NCBI RefSeq assembly: GCF_002953935.1
Contig: NZ_CP026514.1
Coordinates: forward strand, 2,914,001 to 2,978,000
Direction: 5' to 3'
Source of the DNA: Arthrobacter sp. PGP41
Lineage (GTDB): Bacteria; Actinomycetota; Actinomycetes; Actinomycetales; Micrococcaceae
DNA length: 64,000 bases
Shown here: in pieces, positions 26,419 to 36,174 of the stretch
Numbering within the stretch: position 1 is the first letter of the stretch
Layout of the letters: each line of letters starts with the position of its first letter
Made by a program: the position numbers and the translations under genes
The notes under the pieces: model-generated
The model's input: the letters and a program-made list of their open reading frames with translations, nothing else
The model's database searches: none
Told to the model about the DNA's origin: nothing

Positions 26419-27735
26419 GTGGTTCTTTTTTCATTGGTGGCTACACACGCCGACATCGATCTTGAGACCGTTGCTCAGTTGAGCAACGGTTCTTCGGAGA
26501 TCGCCACATCCGCCCTCTCCGGATCGACGGCAGTGACGGGTGCGATAGTCCTTGCCACCTGCAACCGCTACGAAATCTACGGCGAAGCCGCCCGGCCTGA
26601 TGATGTGGAGGCGGCCCGCGCCGCCCTGGTGGCCAAGATCAGCGAAACCAGCGGACTGAGCGAGCCGCTCGTCTCACGCTCCTTCAGCACGCGCACGGGC
26701 CCTGAAGTCAGCCAGCACCTCTTTGCCGTCAGCGCCGGCCTGGACTCCGCAGTGGTTGGAGAGCGGGAGATCGCCGGACAGGTGCGGCGAGCGCTGATCA
26801 CCGCGCAGCATGAAGGCACGGCAAGCTCCGGTTTGGTCCGGCTTTTCCAGGCGGCGTCCAAGACCGCCAAGGACGTGGGAGCACAGACCGCCCTCGGTTC
26901 ACGGGGCCTCTCGATCGTTTCCGTCGCACTGGACCTGGCCACTGATCTTTCCGAAAACCCGGACTGGTCCAGCAAGAAGGTTGTCGTTTTCGGAACCGGC
27001 GCCTACGCCGGAGCCACCATGGCGCTCCTTCGTGAACGCGGCTGCACCGACATCTCGGTTTTCTCCTCCTCCGGCCGCGCCGAAGGATTTGTTGCCACCC
27101 GCGGCGGTACGGCACTGGACGCCGATTCACTGCGGCCGGCGGTTGCGGCAGCAGACGTCATGATCGGCTGCAGCGGTTCCGACACCCGGGTGGAGGCCGA
27201 CGAACTGGCCGAAGTCCGGGCCGACTCCCCGCAGCCCCTGATCGCCATCGACCTTGCGCTCACCCACGACTTCGATCCGGGCGTCGGCGAGCTTGACGGC
27301 GTCGAACTGCTCACCCTGGAATCGGTGCGCCTCGCCGCACCCCAGGAGCAGGCCGAGTCGCTGGCCCAGGCCAGCGGAATCGTCAGTGGCGCTGCCAAGG
27401 CGTTCGAGCAGGAACGCGAGGCCCGGTCCGTGGATTCCGCCATTGTCGCGCTGCGCCGCCACACCATGAGCGTCCTGGACTCCGAGATGGAAAAGGTCCG
27501 GGCCCGGCACGGCTGCACCGCCGCTGCCGAGGAAGTGGAGTTCGCACTCCGCCGCATGGTCAAGCAGCTTCTCCATGTGCCCACGGTGCGGGCCCGCGAA
27601 CTTGCCGCCAACGGCCAGCAGGACGACTACGTGGCCGCCTTGGAAGCCCTCTACGGCATCACCGTGGAGCAGCCGGCAGTGGCAGCGCCGCAGGCTGAGT
27701 GCCCGGTGGACCACCGGGGCCTCGAAACCGCCTGA
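26419..27735 (+). CDS. hemA: Glutamyl-tRNA reductase
   Basis: NADPH-dependent reduction of glutamyl-tRNA(Glu) to glutamate-1-semialdehyde, committing step of the C5 route. 438 residues starting at GTG ([15 protein letters not shown]). The catalytic Cys is C48 in [26 protein letters not shown] and the NADP site [17 protein letters not shown] follow, and a C-terminal dimerisation helix region ends the protein. Divergent from hemE; the other C5-route enzyme hemL closes the opposite operon, so promoters in 26261-26418 could balance both. Confidence 0.97.
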   Translation: MVLFSLVATHADIDLETVAQLSNGSSEIATSALSGSTAVTGAIVLATCNRYEIYGEAARPDDVEAARAALVAKISETSGLSEPLVSRSFSTRTGPEVSQHLFAVSAGLDSAVVGEREIAGQVRRALITAQHEGTASSGLVRLFQAASKTAKDVGAQTALGSRGLSIVSVALDLATDLSENPDWSSKKVVVFGTGAYAGATMALLRERGCTDISVFSSSGRAEGFVATRGGTALDADSLRPAVAAADVMIGCSGSDTRVEADELAEVRADSPQPLIAIDLALTHDFDPGVGELDGVELLTLESVRLAAPQEQAESLAQASGIVSGAAKAFEQEREARSVDSAIVALRRHTMSVLDSEMEKVRARHGCTAAAEEVEFALRRMVKQLLHVPTVRARELAANGQQDDYVAALEALYGITVEQPAVAAPQAECPVDHRGLETA

Positions 27736-27756
27736 CCCGCGCCCCCGGACAACCCC

Positions 27757-27950
27757 CTCTCACTTAATGCGCCTTCTCCGGCGATGCACTCTCACTTGAT
27801 GCGCCTTCTCCGGCGATGCTCTCTCACTTGCCTGAGGAAAGTGAGAGAGCATAGTGCTGGAAGGCACATTAAGCGAGAGAGCGTCCATCAAAACGGCGCG
27901 TTAAGTGAGAGAGCGTCCTGCCAAAAGGCACGTCAAGTGAGAGAGCGTCT
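27757..27950. repeat. 32-bp-period inverted repeat array between hemA and moeZ
   Basis: Seven copies of the core CTCTCACTT / AAGTGAGAG (one variant AAGCGAGAG). Three copies run one way (starting 27757, 27789, 27821) and four the other (27839, 27871, 27903, 27935), all at 32-bp steps. The two half-arrays meet in a perfect 12-bp stem (27819-27829/30 and 27839-27850) with a ~9-nt loop. It fills the gap between the convergent hemA and moeZ genes. The spacer bases are partly conserved (GCGCC, AAAAGGC), unlike CRISPR spacers. Function unknown; possibly a REP-like element that also terminates transcription. Confidence 0.85.
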
Positions 27951-27956
27951 GGGGGT

Positions 27957-29156
27957 TTAGTAGACGGGCTTGTGGGGTTCCACCTCGCGCACCCAGGCGA
28001 GGATGCCGCCGTCGAGATGGCTCACCCGCTGGTAGCCTGCCTTCCGCGCCGCGGCAAGGACGTTGGCCGAACGCGACCCCGCCTTGCAGTGGAACACGAT
28101 GTCCCTGTCCCGGGGGAGCTCATTCCACGCCTCGCCGGCAAGGATCCGGCCCTGCGGGATGAGCTTCGCGCCGTCGATCCGGACGATGTCGTACTCCCCC
28201 GATTCGCGGACATCCACCAGTTCAAAGTCCTTCAGCCCCGCCTTGCGCGCGGCGAGCATGGTAGCCAGCTGGGCGGCCGTGACAGTGTGCTCCGTGCCGG
28301 AGGGGACCGCCGGCGTAACGCCGCAGAACGCCTCGTAGTCGGCCAGCCCCGTGATGGGCGCGGCCGCGGGGTCCTTTGAAACACGGATCTCGCGCCAGCT
28401 TCCGCCCAAGGCGTCGAACAGCGCCACACGGCCCAACAGGGAACGTCCGACGCCGGTAATCAGCTTGACTGCCTCCGTCACCATGAGCGATCCAACGGCA
28501 GCGCACAGCATGCCGAACACGCCGCCCTCGCCGCACGAGGGCACCGAGCCTGCCGGCGGCGCCTCAGGGTAGAGGTCCCGGTAGGTGGGCCCGTGCTTTT
28601 CCCAGAAGACACTCACCTGGCCGTCGAACCGGAAGATGGAACCCCAGACGTAGGGTTTGCCCAGGATGGCGGCGGCGTCGTTGACCAGGTAGCGGGTGGC
28701 GAAGTTGTCCGCGCCGTCGAGGATCAGGTCGTACCCGGCAAACAGTTCAAGGGCGTTGGACGCGTCGAGCCGGACATTGTGCAGCCGCACGTCCACCAAG
28801 GGGTTGAGGGCGGCGATGGCGTCGCGGGCGGACTCGATCTTGGGGCGGCCCACATCCGCCACCCCATGGATGACCTGGCGCTGCAGGTTGCTGAGGTCAA
28901 CGGCGTCGTCGTCGATAATTCCCAGCGTCCCGACGCCGGCAGCGGCAAGGTACAGGAGCGCCGGGGAGCCGAGCCCGCCGGCGCCGATCACCAGCACTTT
29001 GGCATTCTTGAGCCGCCGCTGACCCAGCGAGCCGATCTCAGGGATGATGAGGTGCCGCGAATAGCGTTCCACCTCGTCCGGGGTAAGGTCCGGGCCCGGT
29101 TCCACCAGCGGATCCAATGACACAGGTGAAACATTTGCGGTGAATGTCGAAGCCAT
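27957..29156 (-). CDS. moeZ: MoeZ-type E1-like adenylyltransferase with C-terminal rhodanese domain
   Basis: Adenylates the C-terminal Gly of ThiS/MoaD/CysO-type sulfur carriers and, through the rhodanese domain, loads sulfur as thiocarboxylate. 399 residues. ThiF/MoeB domain: VIGAGGLGSPALLYLAAAG nucleotide loop, NLQRQVIH, ILDGADNFATRYLVND. The tail domain (about 295-399) reads ELVDVRESGEYDIVRIDGA and carries the persulfide Cys in VFHCKAGSRSANV, then HLDGGILAW. A TACATT box lies 5 nt before the ATG. It probably serves the ThiS encoded 3 kb away. Divergent from a TetR gene with a shared palindromic site. Confidence 0.93.
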   Translation of the reverse strand: MASTFTANVSPVSLDPLVEPGPDLTPDEVERYSRHLIIPEIGSLGQRRLKNAKVLVIGAGGLGSPALLYLAAAGVGTLGIIDDDAVDLSNLQRQVIHGVADVGRPKIESARDAIAALNPLVDVRLHNVRLDASNALELFAGYDLILDGADNFATRYLVNDAAAILGKPYVWGSIFRFDGQVSVFWEKHGPTYRDLYPEAPPAGSVPSCGEGGVFGMLCAAVGSLMVTEAVKLITGVGRSLLGRVALFDALGGSWREIRVSKDPAAAPITGLADYEAFCGVTPAVPSGTEHTVTAAQLATMLAARKAGLKDFELVDVRESGEYDIVRIDGAKLIPQGRILAGEAWNELPRDRDIVFHCKAGSRSANVLAAARKAGYQRVSHLDGGILAWVREVEPHKPVY

Positions 29157-29177
29157 ACTTCAATGTATCCCCCGGAT

Positions 29178-29203
29178 ACTGCCGGGTCATATTACCCCGC
29201 AGT
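29178..29203. promoter_or_regulatory. 26-bp imperfect palindrome, candidate TetR operator
   Basis: The two 13-nt half-sites agree at 11 of 13 positions (ACTGC-GGGT outer part). It lies in the 83-bp gap between the divergent moeZ and TetR genes, just upstream of the moeZ -10 box, and would let the regulator control both. Confidence 0.5.
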
Positions 29204-29239
29204 AAAGTGGAAGTAACAGCAACGGAAAGTAGGACAACT

Positions 29240-29905
29240 GTGGTCCATGAAGCACGGGCTGACCGCCCGTCAGCCGCCGAACCGCAAACTCCCCCGCGTC
29301 CCGCAGGGCAGCGGTCCGCCCGGCTTCCGCGTGACGAGCGGCGCGCGCAGCTCCTCAACGCAGCCCAGGAAGTGTTCGTGGCCAATGGGTACCACGGTGC
29401 GGCCATGGACGAGATCGCCGAGACGGCGCACGTCAGCAAACCTGTCCTGTACCAGCACTTTCCGTCAAAGCGCGAGCTGTACCTCGCCTTGCTGGAAAGC
29501 CATCTGGCCTCGCTTACCGAACTGATGCTGGGCGCCCTGAACTCCACCACCGATAATGACGAGCGCGTGCAGGCCGTCATGCGTGCCTACTTCCAGTTCA
29601 TCGCCAGCGATGACCAGGCCCACCGGCTGGTGTTTGAATCCGACCTGATCAACGACCCCGACGTCAGCTCGCGGCTGGAGACTTTCAACAGGACGTTCGC
29701 CGATGCCATCGCACGCGTCATCGCCGAGGACACCAAGCTCCCCCATCTCGAGGCACAGCTGCTGGGCCGGGGGCTGGCAGGGATGGCCCAGGTCAGCGCC
29801 AGGTACTGGCTGGAAACTGACGGCAACCTGGACATCAATGTGGCCAGCGACCTCATCTACCGTTTAGCTTGGCGCGGAATCTCTCGCTTCCCCAAAGAGT
29901 CCTAG
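29240..29905 (+). CDS. TetR-family transcriptional regulator
   Basis: About 221 residues from GTG 29240 (AGGA 5 nt upstream); a frame open to 29144 would overlap moeZ and is less likely. After a ~35-residue Pro/Arg-rich N-terminal tail comes the helix-turn-helix: RRAQLLNAAQEVFVANGYHG, MDEIAETAHVSKPVLYQHFP. The C-terminal ligand/dimer domain is of the type found with the DUF3107 gene in actinobacteria (cf. Rv3208/Rv3208A, from memory). Ligand unknown. A candidate operator lies upstream. Confidence 0.88.
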   Translation: MVHEARADRPSAAEPQTPPRPAGQRSARLPRDERRAQLLNAAQEVFVANGYHGAAMDEIAETAHVSKPVLYQHFPSKRELYLALLESHLASLTELMLGALNSTTDNDERVQAVMRAYFQFIASDDQAHRLVFESDLINDPDVSSRLETFNRTFADAIARVIAEDTKLPHLEAQLLGRGLAGMAQVSARYWLETDGNLDINVASDLIYRLAWRGISRFPKES

Positions 29906-29968
29906 ACTACAAATAAGACAACACCTCGTAGAGAAGCACGAGAAACTTTGACTGGCTGGGAGGCCCCT

Positions 29969-30193
29969 GTGGAGATTAAGATCGGCGTTCAGAACGTTGC
30001 CCGCGAAATTGTGCTCGAATCAACCGAGGACGCGGATTCTGTGGCCAAGGTCGTGGGGGAAGCGATCACAACGGGCAACGAACTGCGACTGAAAGATGAA
30101 AAGGGACGCCTGATCATTGTTCCCGGCGGCGCGCTTGGCTACGTGGAAATCGGTGCAGAAGAGGCACGGCGCGTAGGTTTCGGCCAGTTCTAG
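29969..30193 (+). CDS. Small DUF3107-family protein
   Basis: 74 residues beginning at GTG 29969 with GGGAGG 6 nt upstream; an upstream in-frame codon at 29948 is less well placed. VEIKIGVQNVAREIVLEST, then LIIVPGGALGYVEIGAEEAR, matches the DUF3107 / TB9.4-like family, which may bind ATP. Function is not established. It follows the TetR gene by 63 bp, a pairing conserved in actinobacteria. Confidence 0.87.
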   Translation: MEIKIGVQNVAREIVLESTEDADSVAKVVGEAITTGNELRLKDEKGRLIIVPGGALGYVEIGAEEARRVGFGQF

Positions 30194-30233
30194 CGCCCGG
30201 CCACAGAACCCCGTCCGCAGCTCGAGGAGAACC

Positions 30234-30536
30234 ATGCTTTCGCTGACCATCGTTGTACTGGCCGCCGCCGCGGCAGGCTTCATTGTCTGGGCCAACGACA
30301 AGCGGCATGCCAAGTATGGTGCAGGCCTGCCCGCCGGGGTCGCCGTGGGAGTGGCGGCCTTGAGCTGGACCATCCTGGTGGCGGCCGGGTTCGGCTACCT
30401 GCCGGGGCTGACGTGGATGCCGTGGGTCCTGCCAATCGTGCTGGGCGCAGGCGCCGCAACAGGGGCAGCGGTGTACCTCGGCCGCACGCGTGCGCGCCGG
30501 GACGCGGAAAGGCTTACGGCGATCCTCCGGGCGTAG
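30234..30536 (+). CDS. Small integral membrane protein, unknown function
   Basis: 100 residues with a clear GAGGAG ribosome-binding site 5 nt upstream of the ATG. Hydrophobic segments at about 3-18, 31-54 and 61-82 suggest three transmembrane helices, followed by an Arg-rich cytoplasmic end (LGRTRARRDAERL). No known family recognised. It lies 40 bp after the DUF3107 gene and before a strong terminator, so the TetR-DUF3107-membrane protein genes may be one transcription unit. Confidence 0.8.
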   Translation: MLSLTIVVLAAAAAGFIVWANDKRHAKYGAGLPAGVAVGVAALSWTILVAAGFGYLPGLTWMPWVLPIVLGAGAATGAAVYLGRTRARRDAERLTAILRA

Positions 30537-30557
30537 GGCCGGCGCAAGGCAACCGGC

Positions 30558-30597
30558 AGCAGTGGCCGCCATCCCGTAAGGGGTGGCGGCCACTGCT
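30558..30597. terminator. Bidirectional hairpin terminator
   Basis: 18-bp stem (14 perfect outer pairs plus TCCC/GGGG) with a 4-nt loop between the convergent membrane-protein gene and the pterin dehydratase gene. Confidence 0.8.
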
Positions 30598-30625
30598 CCT
30601 TAGGGACCAGTTGTTGGTGACGAGG

Positions 30626-30967
30626 CTACTGGCGCCCGGGCACGTACTTCGCCGGCTCGGCAACGGCCCCCGACGCTGCCGCAGCTTCACTTGCTCCCGC
30701 AGCTGCCGCGATGTCCCGGTCAGTCACCTGTCCCCCTGCGTCGTGGGACGTGTAGCGGATAAAGACGCGGTTGTAACGCCAGTCGAGGTCGGGATGGTGG
30801 TTTTGTTCCTCGGCCAGACGTCCGACGGCGGCAATCAGCTCAAGTGCGGCAACCGCCGTCGGCATCTTGAAGACAGTGACCAATCCGCCATTGTCGGCCC
30901 GCCAATCAGGCAGTCCAGCCAAGGCTTCGTCGACTCGTTCCGGGGGAAGGGCGTCTTTGCCGGCCAC
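30626..30967 (-). CDS. 4a-hydroxytetrahydrobiopterin dehydratase (PCD/DCoH family)
   Basis: 113 residues from GTG 30967, which has AAGGAG 5 nt upstream; the frame remains open to 31114 but that part overlaps thiG. The PCD signature reads EEQNHHPDLDWRYNRVFIRY, then TSHDAGGQVTDRD, with the catalytic His pair. It recycles pterin cofactor or acts in an unknown role where no aromatic hydroxylase is nearby. It follows thiG by 43 bp on the same strand, so it may be at the end of the thiO-thiS-thiG unit. Confidence 0.88.
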   Translation of the reverse strand: MAGKDALPPERVDEALAGLPDWRADNGGLVTVFKMPTAVAALELIAAVGRLAEEQNHHPDLDWRYNRVFIRYTSHDAGGQVTDRDIAAAAGASEAAAASGAVAEPAKYVPGRQ

Positions 30968-31010
30968 TGCTGCTCCTTGAGTCAAGGCGCCAGCCGGTGG
31001 ACAGCGGGGC

Positions 31011-32064
<1,054 letters not shown>

Positions 32065-32068
<4 letters not shown>

Positions 32069-33393
32069 GCTGTCTCCTTGGGGTTGGGTGGGGTGGCCGC
32101 TGCAGCAGGCCGAACAGCGGCGCCGGAAAAGCGGCCGGGGTTGAAGGGGGCCCAGCGGGGGTCCGCCCTGCCTTCGAGCAGGTCCCGGCATATCGCGGCC
32201 GCTGCCGGGGTGAGGAGGACGCCGTGGCGGAAGAAGCCGGTGGCAATGATCAGCCCTTCCACGTGGCTTTGACCTGCAGGGCCGTCCTCCAAGGGGACCC
32301 GCCCGAGCAGCGGGGCGTTGTCAGGTGTGCCGGGACGGGCCCGGGCTGTGCATTCCAGCAGCTCAAGTTCTGCGACCGCAGGCACCAGGACCTGGGCGTC
32401 GCGCAGCAGCTGGTAGACGCTCCCTGCCGACACTGCCCCGGCGCTGGTTCCGCTGTCCTTCTTCCCCAGTGCGTCCTCACGCTGCGTTGCCCCGATCACC
32501 ACGGTGCCGTCCTGCCGGGGGACGATGTACACAGGGATCCCGCGGACCAGTCCGCGCACGGTGGAAGTCAGCAGCGGCTGGAGGTGGGAGGGGACGGCGA
32601 GGCGAAGAATGTCGCCGTGGACCGGGCGCAAGGGCAAGTGCAGGTTTTCCGGCAGCCCGGTGAGGGCCGCGGCGTGCAGTCCGTTGGCCACCACCGTCTC
32701 CCTGGCCGCCACCGTTCCTCCGCCCTCCAGCGTGACGCCGGCGACGGCTCCGTCCCGCCAGAGCAGGCCCGCTGCCCGGTCCGGAACGGCGTAGCCCTCG
32801 GCGGCGCCGGCCACGAAGCTTCCGCCGCTCCCGGTTCCGCCGGTGTGCCGGGCCAGGGCACGGCGGAGGCAGGCCACCAGCAGCCGGGGATCCACCTGGT
32901 GGTCCGCCGGTGTATCCAGCGCCGAGGCAATGGCCGGGCTCAACAGCGGCTCCCGGCGCCGGGCTTCACGGATGGTGAGGGGCTCAACCGTCAGCCCGTT
33001 GGCCTGCTGCACCCCGCGCAGGTCCAGCAGCGCCTGCCGGTCCGCGGCGTCGGCACCCAGGGCGAGGGTCGGCGTCGTAAGATAACCGGGATCCGAACCG
33101 GCGGCCGCGGCGAGGCCTGCGGCAAAACCCGGCCAGCGCCCGGAGGCCTCCAGCATGAGTTCCAGGAGGTCCTCCTCCTGGTAGTGCAGCTCGCTCACCG
33201 GGGCAAGCATCCCCGCCGCGGCCCAGCTGGCACCGGATCCGGGGGCGTCATCGATGACCACCGCTGAATGCCCGGACCTTCTCACCTCCCAGGCGATGCC
33301 GTGGCCGATGACTCCCCCGCCGATGACCGCAACGTCGGCCTCCAGTGAAGAGCCGGGCGCGGGCCGGTACGGGGCTTCGAGCGCATTGGGCAT
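32065..33393 (-). CDS. thiO: Glycine oxidase, FAD-dependent
   Basis: Supplies dehydroglycine for thiazole synthesis in aerobes. 442 residues of the DAO family: AVIGGGVIGHGIAWEVRRSG FAD loop, SGASWAAAGMLAPVSEL, RPVHGDILRL, and ATGFFRHGVLLTPAAA at the C-terminal FAD/substrate site. A Pro-rich tail of about 45 residues follows. It is the first gene after the TPP riboswitch; its Shine-Dalgarno GGAAGGAG overlaps the 3' edge of the aptamer. Confidence 0.94.
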
Positions 33394-33404
33394 GAGTGTC
33401 TCCT

Positions 33405-33500
33405 TCCCTACGCCGGTATTAGCCGGATCAGGTCAAGCGGTCGGCTCTGACGCCCTCTCAGCCCGGCGCTTTATGACAGCTGCCGCGGCTCCCGCAGTAC
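33405..33500 (-). promoter_or_regulatory. TPP (THI-box) riboswitch upstream of thiO-thiS-thiG
   Basis: On the minus strand the conserved GCTGAGA element, then GACCTGATC, GGCTAATACCGG and the terminal CGTAGGGA are all present, with the upstream GCGGGAGCC strand that closes the aptamer. The final GGGA runs straight into the thiO Shine-Dalgarno and the ATG follows at 33393. No terminator lies between, so TPP binding probably hides the ribosome site (translational control). Confidence 0.95.
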
Positions 33501-33520
33501 GAGGCCAAGTGTAGAGGAAC

Positions 33521-33526
33521 TAGGCT
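33521..33526 (+). promoter_or_regulatory. -10 box TAGGCT of thiE
   Basis: TAGGCT, 7 nt, ATG 33534. A leaderless thiE mRNA would leave no room for a riboswitch on this side. Confidence 0.5.
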
Positions 33527-33533
33527 GGCACCC

Positions 33534-34289
33534 ATGAATGTGTCCCGCCCTCCTGCCGCTGCATCCCCCGTCCCTGCTACAAACGCCTTTCTCAACGCCG
33601 GAGGCGGTTCCGGCGTGCAGGCCGCGCGCCTTTACCTCTGCACGGACGCGCGCCGGGAACAGGGCGATTTCGGGCAGTTCGTCGATGCCGCCTTCGCAGG
33701 CGGGGTGGACATCATCCAGCTGCGGGACAAGTCCATCGAAGCCGCCGAGGAGCTGGAGCTCCTGGCCGTACTCAAGGAATCGGCGGTGCGCCACGGCCGG
33801 CTGTGGGCGGTGAATGACAGGGCGGACGTCGCAGTGTTGTCCGGAGCCCCGGTATTCCACATCGGCCAAAAGGACCTGCCCCTCAAGGCGGCCCGGACGC
33901 TGTTGAACGGCAACGCGGCCATCGGCCTGTCAAGCCACAGCCCGGAGCAGGTGGACGCCGCCCTGGCTGCCGCCGCCGGCCCCTCGGCGCTGGACTACTT
34001 CTGCGTGGGGCCGCTCTGGGCAACTCCCACCAAGCCCGGACGGGCCGCCGTCGGGCTTGACCTGGTGAGGTACGCCGCCGCTGCTGTTGCAGGGGCGGAA
34101 GGGCAGGAGGACACGTTTGACAGCGGTGTGCCCTGGTTCGCGATCGGCGGCATCGACCACTCCAATGTTGAAGAGGTGGTGGAAGCCGGCGCACGCCGGA
34201 TCGTGGTGGTCCGGGCCATTACTGAGGCTGATGATCCGGCCGCGGCCGCTGCCTCGCTCCGCAGCGCCCTGGACGGCGCCCGCCCATAA
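33534..34289 (+). CDS. thiE: Thiamine-phosphate synthase
   Basis: Joins HMP-PP and thiazole phosphate to thiamine phosphate. 251 residues, TIM barrel, with an extra ~30-residue Ala/Pro-rich N-terminus. [53 protein letters not shown] and [12 protein letters not shown] are the expected motifs. It is divergent from thiO and not covered by the TPP riboswitch. Confidence 0.95.
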   Translation: MNVSRPPAAASPVPATNAFLNAGGGSGVQAARLYLCTDARREQGDFGQFVDAAFAGGVDIIQLRDKSIEAAEELELLAVLKESAVRHGRLWAVNDRADVAVLSGAPVFHIGQKDLPLKAARTLLNGNAAIGLSSHSPEQVDAALAAAAGPSALDYFCVGPLWATPTKPGRAAVGLDLVRYAAAAVAGAEGQEDTFDSGVPWFAIGGIDHSNVEEVVEAGARRIVVVRAITEADDPAAAAASLRSALDGARP

Positions 34290-34351
34290 CCCCGCACCGG
34301 ACGGCTGTGCCTCTCCCGGCCGCTTCCGTGCACTATTGACGAAATTCGGGC

Positions 34352-34357
34352 TACGCT
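34352..34357 (+). promoter_or_regulatory. -10 box TACGCT of the RNB gene
   Basis: TACGCT, 7 nt, GTG 34365; no Shine-Dalgarno. Predicted leaderless. Confidence 0.45.
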
Positions 34358-34364
34358 GATTTTC

Positions 34365-35870
34365 GTGTCACATCATCGGCTGGCCCCCAGTGTCCACGAG
34401 CACACCAATGCCCTCGAAGCGGCGCTGGGCGCGCTCCGGAGTGAGCTTGAGCTGCCGGGCGCGTACCCTGACGATGCCGTGAAGGACGCCGAGGCCGCCG
34501 TGTCCGCATTGCAGCTGCCGTCCCATGACCTGACGTCCGTTGAATTCATCACCATCGATCCGGCGTCGTCCACCGACCTGGACCAGGCGCTGTTCATCGA
34601 GCGCGACGGCGGCGGCTACCACGTTCTCTACGCCATCGCCGACGTGCCGGCGTTCGTTGCCCCGGGCGGCCCGCTGGACGCTGAGACGCGGCGCCGGGGA
34701 CAGACCTTTTACACGCCGGACGGCCGCATCCCGCTGCATCCGGAAGTGATCAGCGAGGGGGCGGGAAGCCTCCTTCCGGGACAGGACTGTTCCGCGTTCG
34801 TGTGGGACTTCCGTCTTGACGGTGATGCGCAGGTCACTGCCGTCACGGTGCGGCGTGCCCGGATGCGCAGCCGCGCCAAGCTCAGCTACAAGGGCGCCCA
34901 GGCGGAACTTGACGGCGGCAGCCCCTCCCCTGTGCTGCTCCTCCTCAAAGAAGTGGGCCTCAAGCGCGTGGAACTGGAGCGTGCCCGGGATGGTGCCAGC
35001 CTGAACATGCCGGACCAGGAGATTGTCCAGCTTCCCGACGGCGGCTACCGGATTGCCGCCGCACCGCAGCTGCCCGTGGAGGACTGGAACGCCCAGATAT
35101 CGCTGATGACCGGCATGGCAGCCGCGCAGCTCATGCTGGCCGGAAAAGTGGGCATCCTGCGCACCATGCCCGCCCCGGATGAGCGTTCCCTGAACCATTT
35201 CCGACTGCAGACAGAGGCCCTCGGAAAGCCGTGGGACGGCGAAGTCAGCTACGGCGAATACCTCCGCAGCCTGGACCCCACCCATCCCCGCCAGCTCGCA
35301 ATCCTCCACTCCGCGGGGATGCTTTTCCGCGGGGCCGCCTATACGGCCTTCGACGGCACCGTCCCGGATGACGCCGTGCAGTCCGCCATCGGCGCAGCGT
35401 ACGCCCATACCACCGCCCCGCTTCGCCGCCTGGTGGACCGCTTTGTGCTGGTCACCTGCGAGGCCTTGAGTAATGGCGGAGAGGTGCCCGGGTGGGTGCG
35501 GGATGCACTGCCGTCGCTTCCCGAGATCATGGCCGGCTCGGACCAGCTGGCATCCCGGATGGAGCGCATGGCGCTGGACACCGTGGAGGCGGCGCTGCTG
35601 ATCAACCACGTCGGACAGGAGTTCGACGCGATCGTCATTTCAGGGTCGAAGCCCCAGAAGGAGAACGGGAACGGCGGCATAAGCCGGAACGGCAACGGCA
35701 AGGGCAAGAACGGCAACGGCGGCTCCGGGATCATCCAGATCGCCGAACCTGCAGTGACGGCGCGCTGCGCCGGAGAACTGGAGGCCGGAACCAAGGTCCG
35801 GGTGCGCCTCATATCCTCGGACATCGCCACGCGTGATGTGCATTTCGAACTGGTGCCGAAGGTGCCGTGA
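34365..35870 (+). CDS. RNB-domain 3'-5' exoribonuclease (RNase II/R family)
   Basis: 501 residues. The RNB catalytic motif [20 protein letters not shown] provides the metal-binding aspartates, followed by [33 protein letters not shown] text, and the C-terminal RNB portion ([13 protein letters not shown]). The N-terminal cold-shock domains of RNase R are absent and there is only a short C-terminal region, with a Gly/Asn/Lys-rich insert near residues 427-450, so it is the compact actinobacterial type. Likely role: RNA degradation. Starts at GTG without a Shine-Dalgarno. Confidence 0.92.
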   Translation: MSHHRLAPSVHEHTNALEAALGALRSELELPGAYPDDAVKDAEAAVSALQLPSHDLTSVEFITIDPASSTDLDQALFIERDGGGYHVLYAIADVPAFVAPGGPLDAETRRRGQTFYTPDGRIPLHPEVISEGAGSLLPGQDCSAFVWDFRLDGDAQVTAVTVRRARMRSRAKLSYKGAQAELDGGSPSPVLLLLKEVGLKRVELERARDGASLNMPDQEIVQLPDGGYRIAAAPQLPVEDWNAQISLMTGMAAAQLMLAGKVGILRTMPAPDERSLNHFRLQTEALGKPWDGEVSYGEYLRSLDPTHPRQLAILHSAGMLFRGAAYTAFDGTVPDDAVQSAIGAAYAHTTAPLRRLVDRFVLVTCEALSNGGEVPGWVRDALPSLPEIMAGSDQLASRMERMALDTVEAALLINHVGQEFDAIVISGSKPQKENGNGGISRNGNGKGKNGNGGSGIIQIAEPAVTARCAGELEAGTKVRVRLISSDIATRDVHFELVPKVP

Positions 35871-36174
35871 ACCGGGGCGGTTTTGCGGCATAACCGGGCC
35901 GCAGCGCGGGCAAAAGCCGGATTTCCATGCCCTTGCGGCTAGACTGAAGGAGTAGAAATGGATGCCCGGTCGTTGATTTCCTTGATTTGAAACCAACAAG
36001 CCCGCCCCTACGCGATCTTGAGAACCACCCGCTGGTCACCAGTGCCAGCATAAAGATAGCCCGCGATCGGCTTCCACTGGAATTGCTTGCGCGCCTGAGC
36101 GTGCTCCGGAACGGCCTGCCGGCCGGCCCGTTGAGCAGGCAGCGCCATTGCCCAAATGAATAAGGAAACTCCCC
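35871..36174 (+). other. 304-bp leader of the DEAD-box helicase gene
   Basis: Contains a small GC hairpin just after the RNB stop (35884-35889 with 35898-35903), a TAGACT hexamer at 35940-35945, a 10-codon open frame at 35958-35990 preceded by GAAGGAG, and then about 185 nt of untranslated sequence to the helicase GTG. Long leaders are common before RNA-helicase genes. No known riboswitch recognised. Confidence 0.5.
35958..35990 (+). CDS. Possible 10-residue leader peptide upstream of the DEAD-box helicase
   Basis: ATG to TGA encoding MDARSLISLI, with a near-perfect Shine-Dalgarno GAAGGAG 5 nt before the ATG, stronger than that of most real genes here. A TAGACT hexamer directly upstream would start transcription at or just after the Shine-Dalgarno, which complicates the picture. 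Too short to judge by composition. Confidence 0.3.
   Translation: MDARSLISLI

Noticed and set aside
27757..27950. CRISPR array
   Set aside because: The repeated core is only 9-12 bp, it changes orientation halfway, and the intervals are similar to each other rather than unique.
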